NCBI GenBank assembly: GCA_902526075.1
Contig: CABZJM010000004.1
Location: 1-64,000, forward strand
DNA: 64,000 bases
Origin: an uncultured Bacteroidota bacterium
GTDB taxonomy: Bacteria; Bacteroidota; Bacteroidia; Flavobacteriales; Flavobacteriaceae
Direction: 5' to 3'
In this document: positions 45,186-55,167 of the stretch, in pieces
Layout: every line of letters starts with the position of its first letter
How positions within the stretch are numbered: the stretch's first letter is position 1
Position numbers and translations under genes: made by a program
The notes under the pieces: model-generated
The model's input: the letters and a program-made list of their open reading frames with translations, nothing else
What the model was told of the DNA's origin: nothing
The model's database searches: none

Positions 45186-48100
45186 ATGAAAAAATTACTA
45201 ATAGTATTTCTTCTTTTCCCAATTTTAGTTTTCTCACAAACTAAAACGATTTCGGGAACTGTTAATGACGAAAATAGCCTTCCTCTTGTGGGAGTTAACA
45301 TTACAGTTCAGAATTCAAACCTCGGAGCCTTGACAGACTTTGACGGGAATTTTTCTATTACAATTCCTACCGACAAACCTAGGGTTTTAATATTCTCTTA
45401 TTTAGGCTACACAACACAGGAGGTTGATGTTTCATCATCAGATAATATTTCCATTATGATGATACCAGATCTTGAACAACTTGAAGAAGTAGTTGTTGTT
45501 GGTTATGGTTCAGTATTAAAAAAGGATTTAACAGGTTCACTATCACAGGTTGAAGTTGATGAAGAAGTTGCCAATCAATCAAACTCTATTGATCAGTTAT
45601 TACAGGGTAGAGCTGCAGGAGTACAGGTAATTCAAAATGGAGGAACTCCAGGGGCTGGAATCAGCGTAAAAATCAGAGGTACAAATAGCTTAAGAGGAAA
45701 CAATGAGCCTCTTTATGTTGTTGATGGTGTAATTATTTCTTCAGCAGGTGAAGATGTTTTACCAGCTGGGGTTGGTAATTCTGGTCAAGAAAGTCAAAAC
45801 GGTCTCAATGGAATCAACCCAAGAGACATTGAAAGTATACAAGTTCTGAAAGATGCATCGGCTACTGCTATTTATGGATCTAGAGGTGCTAATGGAGTAG
45901 TTGTTATTACAACAAAAAAAGGAAAGAGTGGCAAGGTTAATATTGAAGCGTTTAGTAATACTTCTGTTAGGGTTATTTCAAAAAAATACGATGTTTTAGA
46001 TCCTTATGGTTTTGCTGCTTATGTTAATGAGGTACAAGCAAGTAATGGATTAAACCCAAGATATTTTATTGATGATGATTATGCAATATATGGTGTTGAG
46101 TCTGACGGTACTATTTCGGCAACACCAGCTCGTTCATATCATTGGCAAGATGAAATATATACAAGTGGAATTAGTAGAAAAGTTGGAGGCTCTGTTTCAG
46201 GCGGAACTGATAATGGAAATTATTACATTTCTGCTGGATTTGATGATCAAGCTGGTGTAGTTCCAACCTCATCATTTAAAAGCGGCGATTTAAGAATGAA
46301 TTTTAATCAGGACCTTAATGATAAGCTTATACTTGAGGCAAGAATGAGTGGATACATAAGTTCAACAAACTTTGCTGAAAGTGGTGACTTAATTGGAGGC
46401 TCAAATCAAAGTTTTATTAAAAACCTTATTTCTTTCAGACCTATTATTACTGAAGAGTTTGAGGATTTTGGTGAAGATTTAGACCTTTCAAATCCTTATT
46501 CCTGGATAAATGATTTTGAGGATATTTCAAAAGAAAGTAGATACATCGGTAACATTGGTCTTACATATAAATTACCTGTTCAAGGCCTCAGATATCAGGT
46601 TAAGGTTGGTGGAAATATTAGAAGCAAAGAAAGAAGAAGATTTTTTGGAACAACAACCTGGCTAGGTAATAATGCAAATGGAGCACTACAAATTACTGGT
46701 CTTAACAACTCTTCTTTTCAAGTAAATAATTTTTTAAGATTTAACAGAACATTAAAGCGTAAGCATAGAATTAATAGTGTTCTTGGTATAACATATGATG
46801 TTAGAAAAGTCTCAAATAATATCTATGCCGTTGAAGATTTTGTAACTACTCAGTTTACAACACAAAATCCAGCGTTTGGACAAGTTATTACTAGACCGCT
46901 TACTTATATTAAAGGTGATCAGCAAATCTTTTCATTATTAGGTAGGCTTAATTATACTTATGATAATACATATATTTTGACTGCGACTTTTAGACGAGAT
47001 GGGGTTTCAAAGTTTGCTCAAAATAATCGTTATGGATTTTTTCCCTCCTTTGCATTAGCATGGAATGTACATCAGAATAATGATTTAAAAATATTTGACG
47101 AGCTTAAGTTAAGAGCTGGTTGGGGTCAAATTGGTAATCACGGAATTGGATCTTATGGTACGTTGTCTAATTATGGAGTTTCACCAAATTTGTATGGAAA
47201 TCCAGACGGGGGCACAAATGTTCCTATTGCCTTACAAAATGTCGCAAATCCTGATCTGACTTGGGAAACTACGGAACAGTTAAATGTTGGAGCTGACTTT
47301 ACAACAACTAACGGAAAGATAAGTGGTACAATTGACATTTACGATAAAACAACAAAAGACTTATTGCAAAATGTAAATATTCCAACATCCTCTGGTTTTT
47401 CAAATATTCTTGTAAATAGAGGTGAAATTTCAAATAAAGGTCTGGAGATTTCCCTGGATACTGAGCTTGTATCTAGCAATGATTTCAATTTAACTTTTGG
47501 AGGTAATATTGGTTTTAATAAAACTAAAATTACAAATTTAGCAGCACAGCCATTAGACGAATTTTATATAGACGGTGTTGTGGAAGAAAGAAGGTTTTAT
47601 TTTGGCGCACAGGTTTCAAGAGGAAACATATTTAAATACCCGGCAAACGTTTTTGTCGAAGGGGAAGAAACAAGTTTATTTTATGGTTTAGAAACTGATG
47701 GAATATATCAAACGGGTGATGTACTTCCTAATATTTTTGGTATTGATGCTGCCCCGGGTGATGTAAAAATAGTTGATCAAAATGGAGATGGTATTATTGA
47801 TTTAAATGACAGAACCTTTATTGGAAACCCAAACCCTGATTTTATATATGGATTTAATTTCAATATAAACTATAAAAGACTATCGGCTAGCATTTTATTT
47901 AATGGCGTTTATGGAAATGATATTGCAAATGGAAACTTGCTTCAATTAGAAAATGCAGAAGGACTAACATATTTAAATATTGTACCCGACGCATACTATA
48001 ATGCATGGAGACCTGACGCTCAAACAAACACCTATCCTAGAATTGGATACACGACTAATGGTCAACCTGCAATGACTGATAGAATTATAGAAGATGGAAG

Positions 48101-48335
48101 TTACTTAAGATTAAGTAATCTTACAGTTAGCTATGACTTTGATGTAAACAACAACGATTCAATAAGTAATTTAAAATTATTTATAGCAGGACAAAACTTA
48201 CTTACATGGACTGATTATTCGGGATATGATCCTGAAATATCAAGCTTTTTATACAATGGTTTAATCAATGGGGTTGACTGGAACGGAAGAGCAAATGCTA
48301 GAACATTTATCTTGGGATTAAATGTTGGATTTTAA
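45186..48335 (+). CDS. susC: SusC-like TonB-dependent glycan transporter
   Basis: Outer-membrane oligosaccharide importer of 1049 residues. Signal peptide (MKKLLIVFLLFPILVFSQ), then a carboxypeptidase-D regulatory-like domain (about 20-105, ISGTVNDENSLPLVGVNITV), the plug with LEEVVVVGYG and SIQVLKDASATAIYGSRGANG, and a long beta-barrel ending in an aromatic strand. It forms the pedal-bin complex with the downstream SusD lipoprotein and imports oligosaccharides released by the surface enzymes. The true susD start lies 28 bp after this stop. First gene of the locus. The symbol denotes family, not starch specificity. Confidence 0.96.
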   Translation: MKKLLIVFLLFPILVFSQTKTISGTVNDENSLPLVGVNITVQNSNLGALTDFDGNFSITIPTDKPRVLIFSYLGYTTQEVDVSSSDNISIMMIPDLEQLEEVVVVGYGSVLKKDLTGSLSQVEVDEEVANQSNSIDQLLQGRAAGVQVIQNGGTPGAGISVKIRGTNSLRGNNEPLYVVDGVIISSAGEDVLPAGVGNSGQESQNGLNGINPRDIESIQVLKDASATAIYGSRGANGVVVITTKKGKSGKVNIEAFSNTSVRVISKKYDVLDPYGFAAYVNEVQASNGLNPRYFIDDDYAIYGVESDGTISATPARSYHWQDEIYTSGISRKVGGSVSGGTDNGNYYISAGFDDQAGVVPTSSFKSGDLRMNFNQDLNDKLILEARMSGYISSTNFAESGDLIGGSNQSFIKNLISFRPIITEEFEDFGEDLDLSNPYSWINDFEDISKESRYIGNIGLTYKLPVQGLRYQVKVGGNIRSKERRRFFGTTTWLGNNANGALQITGLNNSSFQVNNFLRFNRTLKRKHRINSVLGITYDVRKVSNNIYAVEDFVTTQFTTQNPAFGQVITRPLTYIKGDQQIFSLLGRLNYTYDNTYILTATFRRDGVSKFAQNNRYGFFPSFALAWNVHQNNDLKIFDELKLRAGWGQIGNHGIGSYGTLSNYGVSPNLYGNPDGGTNVPIALQNVANPDLTWETTEQLNVGADFTTTNGKISGTIDIYDKTTKDLLQNVNIPTSSGFSNILVNRGEISNKGLEISLDTELVSSNDFNLTFGGNIGFNKTKITNLAAQPLDEFYIDGVVEERRFYFGAQVSRGNIFKYPANVFVEGEETSLFYGLETDGIYQTGDVLPNIFGIDAAPGDVKIVDQNGDGIIDLNDRTFIGNPNPDFIYGFNFNINYKRLSASILFNGVYGNDIANGNLLQLENAEGLTYLNIVPDAYYNAWRPDAQTNTYPRIGYTTNGQPAMTDRIIEDGSYLRLSNLTVSYDFDVNNNDSISNLKLFIAGQNLLTWTDYSGYDPEISSFLYNGLINGVDWNGRANARTFILGLNVGF

Positions 48336-48363
48336 ACAATTAAAAAAACTAAATTCTTTAATT

Positions 48364-49887
48364 ATGAAAAATTTTAAAATAATATTATTAACTATAATTG
48401 GGTTATTGTCAATGTCATGTGACCTTGATGAAGACCCAATATTTTTAGATTCTCAAGCAGTTTATACTGATATTAATGTTGCAAAAGGTGCATTAGATGG
48501 AATTTATCAGGGATTAACTAGCTATGGAGCTCAGGAACAAAGACTTTTTGCTCTTGCAGGTTATTCGGGATTATTTGTTACAGGTAAAAACGGCGGTAAC
48601 AACGTTAATAATGTAAACAATGCAAACTTATTCTCTTTAAAACCAACCTATGATATAGATTCCGAGAATATGTGGGGAGGATTATACAGAGTTATTGCCA
48701 GGTGTAACGGTGCTATAGAAAATGTTTCAACAGTCTTGGAGCCATCATCATCTGATGAATCAGGGTTTAACGATATTGCCGGTCAAGCATACTTTGTTAG
48801 AGCATGGTCATACTTTTCTTTAACTAGATTATGGGGTGATGTACCTCTTTGGCTATCATTACCAAATAATGAAAACTTGCATTTAGCAACTTCACCTTCA
48901 AAGGATATTTATGCACAAATAATTACTGATGCCGAAATGGCAGCCTCTCTTATGAATGGCAATTTTGGAACTGGATATCCTAGGCAGTATGCTGCTAATA
49001 TGTTGCTAGCTAAGGTATATATGACTCTTGCTACTAATCCAGTTTTAAGAGCTGACGGATTAAGTGAAATGGATTACTGGCAATTAGCTTACGATCAAGC
49101 TATGCAGGCTTATGGTCAATACAGTTTAGTTGCTGATTACAGCAGTTTATTCACTGATACTAATGAAAACTCATCTGAATCTATTTGGGAATTACAAATA
49201 AGCCAAGATGCTGCAAACTCACAAATGGGAAGAAATTTTACCCCATGGAAATATAAACTAGGACAACATTTTGGATGGTTAAGGGCTAATGCAGATGTTT
49301 ATAATCATCATATATCGACCTATCCAAATGACCCAAGGCTGGAGGGAACCTACTTACATAGTTATAATAGAGCGGATAATGGAAATTTAGTTACTGTTTA
49401 TCCCTCTAACCCTAATAGACCAAACTTTTCCAAGGCACACCCATTTTTTTTCAAATTCACAGAGAAAGATACTCAGCATAGTAATCAATACGGAGATCAG
49501 AATGTAATCATTTACAGATATGGCGAATTACTAATCATGCTTGCCGAAATATCAAATGAATTAGACAATGGTCAACAATTAGGATTTATAACTGAACTAT
49601 TAAGTAGAGTTGGGATGAGTCCCCAAGCAGACTATTTTGGAACTCAAGCAGAATTTAGAGATGCAATTATGTATGAGTATAGATTTGAAGTGTTAGGTGA
49701 AGGAGAGGATGCGCATAACAACAGAAGGAGAGGATTTGATTATTTTTTAAATAAGACAATTTTATTTCACAATAATAACCCTATTCATAATCCTGCTGTA
49801 GATCTTACTTTAAGTACCGACGAGTCTCAAGTAATGTCATTGCCAATTCCGTTAATTGAAATCAACACTAACGATTTAATTGACTAA
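48364..49887 (+). CDS. susD: SusD/RagB-family glycan-binding lipoprotein
   Basis: Surface lipoprotein of about 507 residues that lids the SusC barrel and binds the glycan. The lipobox is LSMSC (Cys19) followed by DLDEDP, an acidic lipoprotein-export signal typical of surface lipoproteins of the group. TPR-type helices dominate the middle, and the family's C-terminal region includes the DAIMYEYRFEVLGEG stretch. The track start overlaps susC by 14 bp; the ATG at 48364 fits the signal peptide, so I prefer it. Followed by a terminator and then GH30. Confidence 0.95.
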   Translation: MKNFKIILLTIIGLLSMSCDLDEDPIFLDSQAVYTDINVAKGALDGIYQGLTSYGAQEQRLFALAGYSGLFVTGKNGGNNVNNVNNANLFSLKPTYDIDSENMWGGLYRVIARCNGAIENVSTVLEPSSSDESGFNDIAGQAYFVRAWSYFSLTRLWGDVPLWLSLPNNENLHLATSPSKDIYAQIITDAEMAASLMNGNFGTGYPRQYAANMLLAKVYMTLATNPVLRADGLSEMDYWQLAYDQAMQAYGQYSLVADYSSLFTDTNENSSESIWELQISQDAANSQMGRNFTPWKYKLGQHFGWLRANADVYNHHISTYPNDPRLEGTYLHSYNRADNGNLVTVYPSNPNRPNFSKAHPFFFKFTEKDTQHSNQYGDQNVIIYRYGELLIMLAEISNELDNGQQLGFITELLSRVGMSPQADYFGTQAEFRDAIMYEYRFEVLGEGEDAHNNRRRGFDYFLNKTILFHNNNPIHNPAVDLTLSTDESQVMSLPIPLIEINTNDLID

Positions 49888-49903
49888 AAATTTAAATTAA
49901 TAT

Positions 49904-49944
49904 ATGCTGCCATTAATTGTGATATTAGTGGTAGCATTTTTTTT
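49904..49944 (+). terminator. Intrinsic terminator between susD and GH30
   Basis: Arms ATGCTGCCA (49904-49912) and TGGTAGCAT (49929-49937) pair over 9 bp with one G-T wobble, loop of 16 nt, then a T-run to 49944. It stands 5 bp before the TTG start of the GH30 gene, so no promoter fits between them. It should act as a partial terminator that lowers enzyme transcription relative to susCD. Confidence 0.8.
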
Positions 49945-49949
49945 GAAAA

Positions 49950-52106
49950 TTGAGAAGTTTAATAATAACAGCTTTAATGACTTTGGTTTTGTGCCCCTTA
50001 ATTTCGCAAAATCAATTACCTCTTGCCAATGGTTTTCTAGAAGATATTGAAAATAATGAATTTCAATATTGGAGCCATCAAGCCAATGAGGGAGGAGAGG
50101 CAACATACTCAATTGAAACAAATGATTTGGTTGCGGGTAGCACAAAAGCTCTAAAATGTGAAGTGCATTCATTGGGGGCAAACGGATGGCATGTTAGTTC
50201 AAAAAGTGAATATCCTTTTCAAGTTATTGCCGGTCAAAAATATACAGTGACTTTCTTTGCTAAGGTTGAGGGAGCAGACTCAAGGCAAGTGAAACTTGTT
50301 TTTCAATCTGATGTTTCTGGTAGTTATCAGGGACAAAATATTTGGATAACTAATGAATGGCAAAGATATTCTCATACTTTTACTGTTGAACATTCTAGTG
50401 ATAACAATAGGGTGAGGTTTTGGTACATGCAATCTGACGTAACTTACTTATTGGATGAAGTGAGTATTTCCCCAGGCGATAGAATAACCTTTCAACCTGA
50501 AGAAAAACATCAAACAGTTGATGGTTTTGGAGCAGGAATTAAAAGAAGAACAGAGCAGCTCTATGTATTAAACGACTCGTTTAGAGAACAAATTGAACAA
50601 TATTGTTTTAATGACCTTGAGGTTAATATGATTAGGTTTTTTGTTTATCATGATTTAGAGCCTGAAAATGATAATGATGATCCGTACAGCTTAGACGAAT
50701 CACAACTTGATTGGACAAGATATGATAGTGATCCAACTATTTGGAGAACAAGATATGTTGGTGAAGCCTTACAAAATGCTTTTAGCCAAAGTATCAACGG
50801 ATTTGATCACATTATTGGTAACTGTAACAGCGCCCCAGCTTGGCTTAAAACAAACGGTCAACATAATGGTGGAGGCACTCTGATTAGTGGAGGAGAATCA
50901 GAATTTAGTGAGTTCCTAGTTGCTTTTTTAAACGGTATGGAATCACGATATGGAATTGAAGTAACGGCAATTTCTCCTACAAATGAACCTGACTACGAAG
51001 TTTCATATGAATCTATGAATACAACTCCTTCAGAATTATCAAGTATATTAATAAATCTTAACTCTAGATTGTCAAACTCTGGTTTAAATTATATCGATAT
51101 AGTTTCACCTGAATGTTTTAGAGTTGAATCTCAAAATTCCGGAACTTCTGCTACCAATTATATTAATACAATGTTTGAAAATTCAGCTGTTGAGGAAGCT
51201 GTGGATATTGTAGCTACTCATACTTATGCTGACCCCAATCATAATGCTAATTGGAATGCATTAAAAGTAGCGGCTAATGGTAAACCAGTATGGGTAACGG
51301 AATCTGCAAATCTCAATAGTACAGATCAATCAATGACAGATGCCGCAAATTATATTAAGTGGATAATAAGAGGATTTAACGAAGGTGGAGTTACTGCTTA
51401 CATGCTACATTTATTTTATGAGGAAGCCGATAACAATGGTTATTCTAGCTTAGTTGCATGGACTCCAATAGGTGAAATAATTTTACCAAAAAGATATCAT
51501 TCATTCAAGCATTTTACAAACTTAGTCAAGAAAGATTATAGCCTGATTAGTTCTGCTTCAAGCGATGAAAATGGAGTTTTTGTTGCTGGATTTATTTCAG
51601 ATGATGAATCTAAGGTAATAGTTCAAATATTTAATGAGGGAAATGAAAAAGACTTATCAATAGATATTCCGCTTGGTGCAATATCAGTTGAAACCTTTTT
51701 AACCACTAATAATGACTCTCAGGAGTTTTCATCCTTGGGGACATATGAAATAGATTATTATAACAGATATTTTACAACAACTCTGCCCGAATTATCTTTA
51801 ACTTCACTAGTTTTTGATATTGATGAATCTCTTTCTAACAGTGAGTTTAATTTTATAAATAATAATGATTTTCAAGTTGAGTTATTCCCTAATCCAGCAG
51901 AAGATCAACTCAATTTGATTCTACCTGATTATTCGAATTATAATGTTAAGATTTTTAATTTACAAGGTCGAAAATTAATCGATAGGTTTAGTAATAATAA
52001 AGAAGTTTTACTTGATATGTCTAAATTTCAAAAAGGAACTTACTTACTAAAGGTAAACTCTACAAGGGATAAAAGGACAGTAACTAAAAAGATAATCAAA
52101 CAATGA
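49950..52106 (+). CDS. Secreted GH30 glycoside hydrolase with N-terminal CBM and T9SS domain
   Basis: Endo-acting clan-A beta-glycosidase of 718 residues, probably a xylanase given the GH10 and CBM22-like neighbours. Signal peptide about 1-20; a CBM4/9-like beta-sandwich at about 24-175 (SDVSGSYQG, YSHTF, RFWYM); GH30 barrel at about 180-560 with acid/base Glu346 in TNEPD and nucleophile Glu451 in VTESAN; side beta-domain to about 620; T9SS type-A sorting domain from about 640 (VELFPNPAEDQL). TTG start at 49950. The CBM is paralogous to the stand-alone 178-residue protein downstream. Glucuronoxylanase, xylanase or another GH30 activity cannot be separated by eye. The next sulfatase overlaps by 4 bp. 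Confidence 0.92.
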   Translation: MRSLIITALMTLVLCPLISQNQLPLANGFLEDIENNEFQYWSHQANEGGEATYSIETNDLVAGSTKALKCEVHSLGANGWHVSSKSEYPFQVIAGQKYTVTFFAKVEGADSRQVKLVFQSDVSGSYQGQNIWITNEWQRYSHTFTVEHSSDNNRVRFWYMQSDVTYLLDEVSISPGDRITFQPEEKHQTVDGFGAGIKRRTEQLYVLNDSFREQIEQYCFNDLEVNMIRFFVYHDLEPENDNDDPYSLDESQLDWTRYDSDPTIWRTRYVGEALQNAFSQSINGFDHIIGNCNSAPAWLKTNGQHNGGGTLISGGESEFSEFLVAFLNGMESRYGIEVTAISPTNEPDYEVSYESMNTTPSELSSILINLNSRLSNSGLNYIDIVSPECFRVESQNSGTSATNYINTMFENSAVEEAVDIVATHTYADPNHNANWNALKVAANGKPVWVTESANLNSTDQSMTDAANYIKWIIRGFNEGGVTAYMLHLFYEEADNNGYSSLVAWTPIGEIILPKRYHSFKHFTNLVKKDYSLISSASSDENGVFVAGFISDDESKVIVQIFNEGNEKDLSIDIPLGAISVETFLTTNNDSQEFSSLGTYEIDYYNRYFTTTLPELSLTSLVFDIDESLSNSEFNFINNNDFQVELFPNPAEDQLNLILPDYSNYNVKIFNLQGRKLIDRFSNNKEVLLDMSKFQKGTYLLKVNSTRDKRTVTKKIIKQ

Positions 52107-53503
52107 AAATAAACGGTTCCACATATTATTTTGTGCTAATATTTTTATTGTTTTTTAATAGTTTTTATGCTCAACAAGAATCAAAGCCTACCAATATAAT
52201 ATTTTATCTTTCAGATGATCAGGATCTTTTAGATTACGGAGTTTATGGCAACCCAAAAGTTGAAACTAGTAATGTTGATCTTCTAGCAAATCAAGGGATA
52301 AAATTTACAAATTTTTATTCTGGTCAGGCCATATGTGCTCCTAGTAGATCGCAAATTTTTACTGGAATGTATCCGGTAAAAAACGGTTGCATGGCAAATC
52401 ATATTGGTGTAAAGCCAAATATAAAAAGTATTACATCGTTATTAAAGGAATCAGGATATGAAGTGGTTTTAGCGGGTAAGAGCCATGTCAAACCAAACAA
52501 AGTGTTTGATTGGACACACTATTTTCCAAAAGTTAATAACAGATATTTACCACTAGAAAAAATTGACGATTATTTAAAAAATGTCAATAAACCATTTTGC
52601 TTAATTATTGCTTCAGATTATCCTCATGGTCCGTTTCCTAAAACTGACAATTATGGTAAAGCTGATATTTTTAAATTGCCATATGATCCAAATTATGTTG
52701 GTAATCACAAGCCAGGGTATTACCAAAATATTCAAGACGATAATGATCAGCTTGGAAAAGTTTTAGAAATGGTTGATAAGCATGGTCATAGAGAAAGCTC
52801 TATGTTTATTTATGCTTCAGACCATGGTCTCAGTGGTAAGTGGAGTTTAAAAGAACAAGGACTTCGTCTTCCGTTTGTTGTCAGATGGCCTGGAAAAATT
52901 ATGCCCAACACAACCTCTCAAACATTGTTGACTCTTGTAGATGTTTTACCTACTATTTTGGAAGTATCAAAAACCAAAATTCCTAGAGAACTTGACGGGA
53001 AAAGCTTTGTTGTGTCATTAAAAGGTGATAATAAGCAAATTAATGAATATATATACGGGGTAGCTACTAGACAAAATATTAGGGAATGTAAAATTTTCCC
53101 TTCTAGAATGGTAAGAGACTCAAGGTTTAAGCTAATAAGAAATTTTAATTCCATTGAGGTTGTCAATTCAAATTTGGGTGACAATCCAATTATAAACGAA
53201 TTTGCCAAAATCGGAGCAGAATCTTTTCCAAATATTCCTTACGAAGAATTATACGACTTAGAAAAAGACCCATATCAAAAAGTAAATTTGATAAAGGATA
53301 ATAAATATAAAAAAATAAGAAACAGATTATCAATCGCTTTAGAAAACTGGATGAAAAGTCAAGAAGATTTTCTGTTGGAAGATCCAATCTCAATATTAAA
53401 ACCGACCCTTCATCCTTTAGATAAAAATTCAAAATGGAATAGGGTACCTCAAAGTTTGACCGGTAAACTAAAAAATGAAGACTATATTAAACTCCACTAT
53501 TAA
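52103..53503 (+). CDS. S1-family sulfatase (first)
   Basis: Secreted arylsulfatase-fold enzyme of 466 residues with a signal peptide (residues about 1-23). The formylglycine motif is CAPSR (Cys78), preceded by YLSDDQD, whose Asp residues bind calcium; ASDYPHGPFP and ASDHGLSG supply further active-site residues. It hydrolyses sulfate esters (or sulfamates) from glycans; the overall pattern resembles N-sulfoglucosamine sulfohydrolase-like enzymes, but the substrate is not certain. Start overlaps the GH30 stop by 4 bp. It needs a formylglycine-generating enzyme, which is not in the window. Confidence 0.93.
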   Translation: MKINGSTYYFVLIFLLFFNSFYAQQESKPTNIIFYLSDDQDLLDYGVYGNPKVETSNVDLLANQGIKFTNFYSGQAICAPSRSQIFTGMYPVKNGCMANHIGVKPNIKSITSLLKESGYEVVLAGKSHVKPNKVFDWTHYFPKVNNRYLPLEKIDDYLKNVNKPFCLIIASDYPHGPFPKTDNYGKADIFKLPYDPNYVGNHKPGYYQNIQDDNDQLGKVLEMVDKHGHRESSMFIYASDHGLSGKWSLKEQGLRLPFVVRWPGKIMPNTTSQTLLTLVDVLPTILEVSKTKIPRELDGKSFVVSLKGDNKQINEYIYGVATRQNIRECKIFPSRMVRDSRFKLIRNFNSIEVVNSNLGDNPIINEFAKIGAESFPNIPYEELYDLEKDPYQKVNLIKDNKYKKIRNRLSIALENWMKSQEDFLLEDPISILKPTLHPLDKNSKWNRVPQSLTGKLKNEDYIKLHY

Positions 53504-53504
53504 T

Positions 53505-55160
53505 ATGCTTAAGTCAAAACTTATATTACTAATTATTCCTCTGTTTTTTTCGTCCTCTGAAAATATAAGAACAACTCAAAAACCAGTTAATGTTGTATGG
53601 ATAAGTTGTGAGGATATGGGGCCTATATTAGGATCTTATGGGAATGACGTAGTTAAAACACCAAACCTTGATAAGCTTGCATCAGAAGGAGTTAGATATA
53701 CTAATGCATATTCAACTGCTGGAGTCTGTGCCCCAAGTAGATTTTCAATTATAACAGGAATGTATTCTGCTAGACTTGGAGCACACAATATGAGAACGGG
53801 AGATTATCATAATTATAAAACTCCTGAGCAGCTTACTTACAGAAAAGATATTGGTGTAATTGATAAGGCTGGGAAAAATATTCCAGAGTATGAGGTAGTT
53901 CCGCCACCCTACGTTAAACCATTTACTGAGATTTTAAGAGCTAATGGATATTATTGTGCAAATAATTTTAAATGTGATTATCAATTTAATGCCCCGTTTA
54001 CAGCATGGGATGAAGTATCATCAACCGTAAGTTTTCGGGATGCGCCAAAAGACAAACCATTCTTTTATGTTTGGAATACATTGTTAACTCACGAATCTAG
54101 AATTTGGGAAAGGAGCAATAAACCACTAACTGTTAACCCTAATGATGTGGAAATTCCGTCATATTTTCCAGACATTCCACAAGTTAGAAACGATATTGCT
54201 AGAAAGTACTCCAATATTGAAGCTATGGATGAAAAAGTAGGCGAGATAATTAGTCAGCTAAAGGAAGATGGATTATTAGAAAATACAATTATTATGTTTT
54301 GGAGCGATCACGGGGGAAACCTACTTAGACAAAAAAGAGCTGTTGGAAATAGTGGATTAAATATTCCCTTAATAATTAGATACCCAAATAAAATAGATGC
54401 TGGAAAAGTTGATGATAGAATTGTATCTCTAATGGATTTAGGCCCTACGGTTTTATCTCTTTTAAATATTGAGCCTCCAAAACATTATGATGGTAAGGCA
54501 ATAGCTGGTAAATATGAAGAAAGTCCAAGGAAATATGCATTTGGTACTGCCGATAGATTTGACGAAAGCACAGATATGCAACGATCGGTTTTGGATGGAA
54601 GGTATGTTTACATCAAAAACTTTATGCCTGAACTACCTCTTATCTACCGAAATAAATACAGAGAAAGAATTACTATGAATTCAAAACTTATTAAAATGGA
54701 TAGTTTAGACATGTTAGAAGGAGATGCAAAATATATATTTATGAAAACAAAACCTTTTGAGGAGTTTTATGATCTTGAAACTGATCCGTATGAGGTTAAC
54801 AATATTATTGATGATCCAAAATATGTTGGTAGGATAAACAATTTTAGAGATGCTTTACAAGATTGGCAAAATGAAATTAATGATCAGGGATTCATTCCTG
54901 AGAATAAAATAGTAGAATCATTTTGGCCAAATCTAATTCAGCCAAAAACAGAAAGTGTTGAGTTTCAAATGAGAGATGATGGTTTATATGAACTAACCTC
55001 AATTACAAATGGAGCCTCAATAGGCTACCAAATTGAAGACCAAATAGGAACAAATAGCTGGAGTTTATATCACAAGCCAATATTGCTTGGGGACAAACAA
55101 AAAATTGTTGCGAGAGCAATTAGACTAGGATATAAAGCATCAGAAATAACATCAAACTAA
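53505..55160 (+). CDS. S1-family sulfatase (second) with C-terminal beta domain
   Basis: Sulfatase of about 551 residues. The track start at 53475 overlaps the previous gene; the ATG at 53505, 1 bp after its stop (TAATATG), opens the signal peptide MLKSKLILLIIPLFFSS and is preferred. The formylglycine motif is CAPSR (Cys75); CEDMGP and WSDHGG supply metal ligands. From about residue 470 a beta-sandwich of about 80 residues resembles the chitobiase/hexosaminidase C-terminal domain often attached to such sulfatases. Different subgroup from the first and third sulfatases, so probably a different sulfate position. Confidence 0.92.
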   Translation: MLKSKLILLIIPLFFSSSENIRTTQKPVNVVWISCEDMGPILGSYGNDVVKTPNLDKLASEGVRYTNAYSTAGVCAPSRFSIITGMYSARLGAHNMRTGDYHNYKTPEQLTYRKDIGVIDKAGKNIPEYEVVPPPYVKPFTEILRANGYYCANNFKCDYQFNAPFTAWDEVSSTVSFRDAPKDKPFFYVWNTLLTHESRIWERSNKPLTVNPNDVEIPSYFPDIPQVRNDIARKYSNIEAMDEKVGEIISQLKEDGLLENTIIMFWSDHGGNLLRQKRAVGNSGLNIPLIIRYPNKIDAGKVDDRIVSLMDLGPTVLSLLNIEPPKHYDGKAIAGKYEESPRKYAFGTADRFDESTDMQRSVLDGRYVYIKNFMPELPLIYRNKYRERITMNSKLIKMDSLDMLEGDAKYIFMKTKPFEEFYDLETDPYEVNNIIDDPKYVGRINNFRDALQDWQNEINDQGFIPENKIVESFWPNLIQPKTESVEFQMRDDGLYELTSITNGASIGYQIEDQIGTNSWSLYHKPILLGDKQKIVARAIRLGYKASEITSN

Positions 55161-55167
55161 ATTTATA

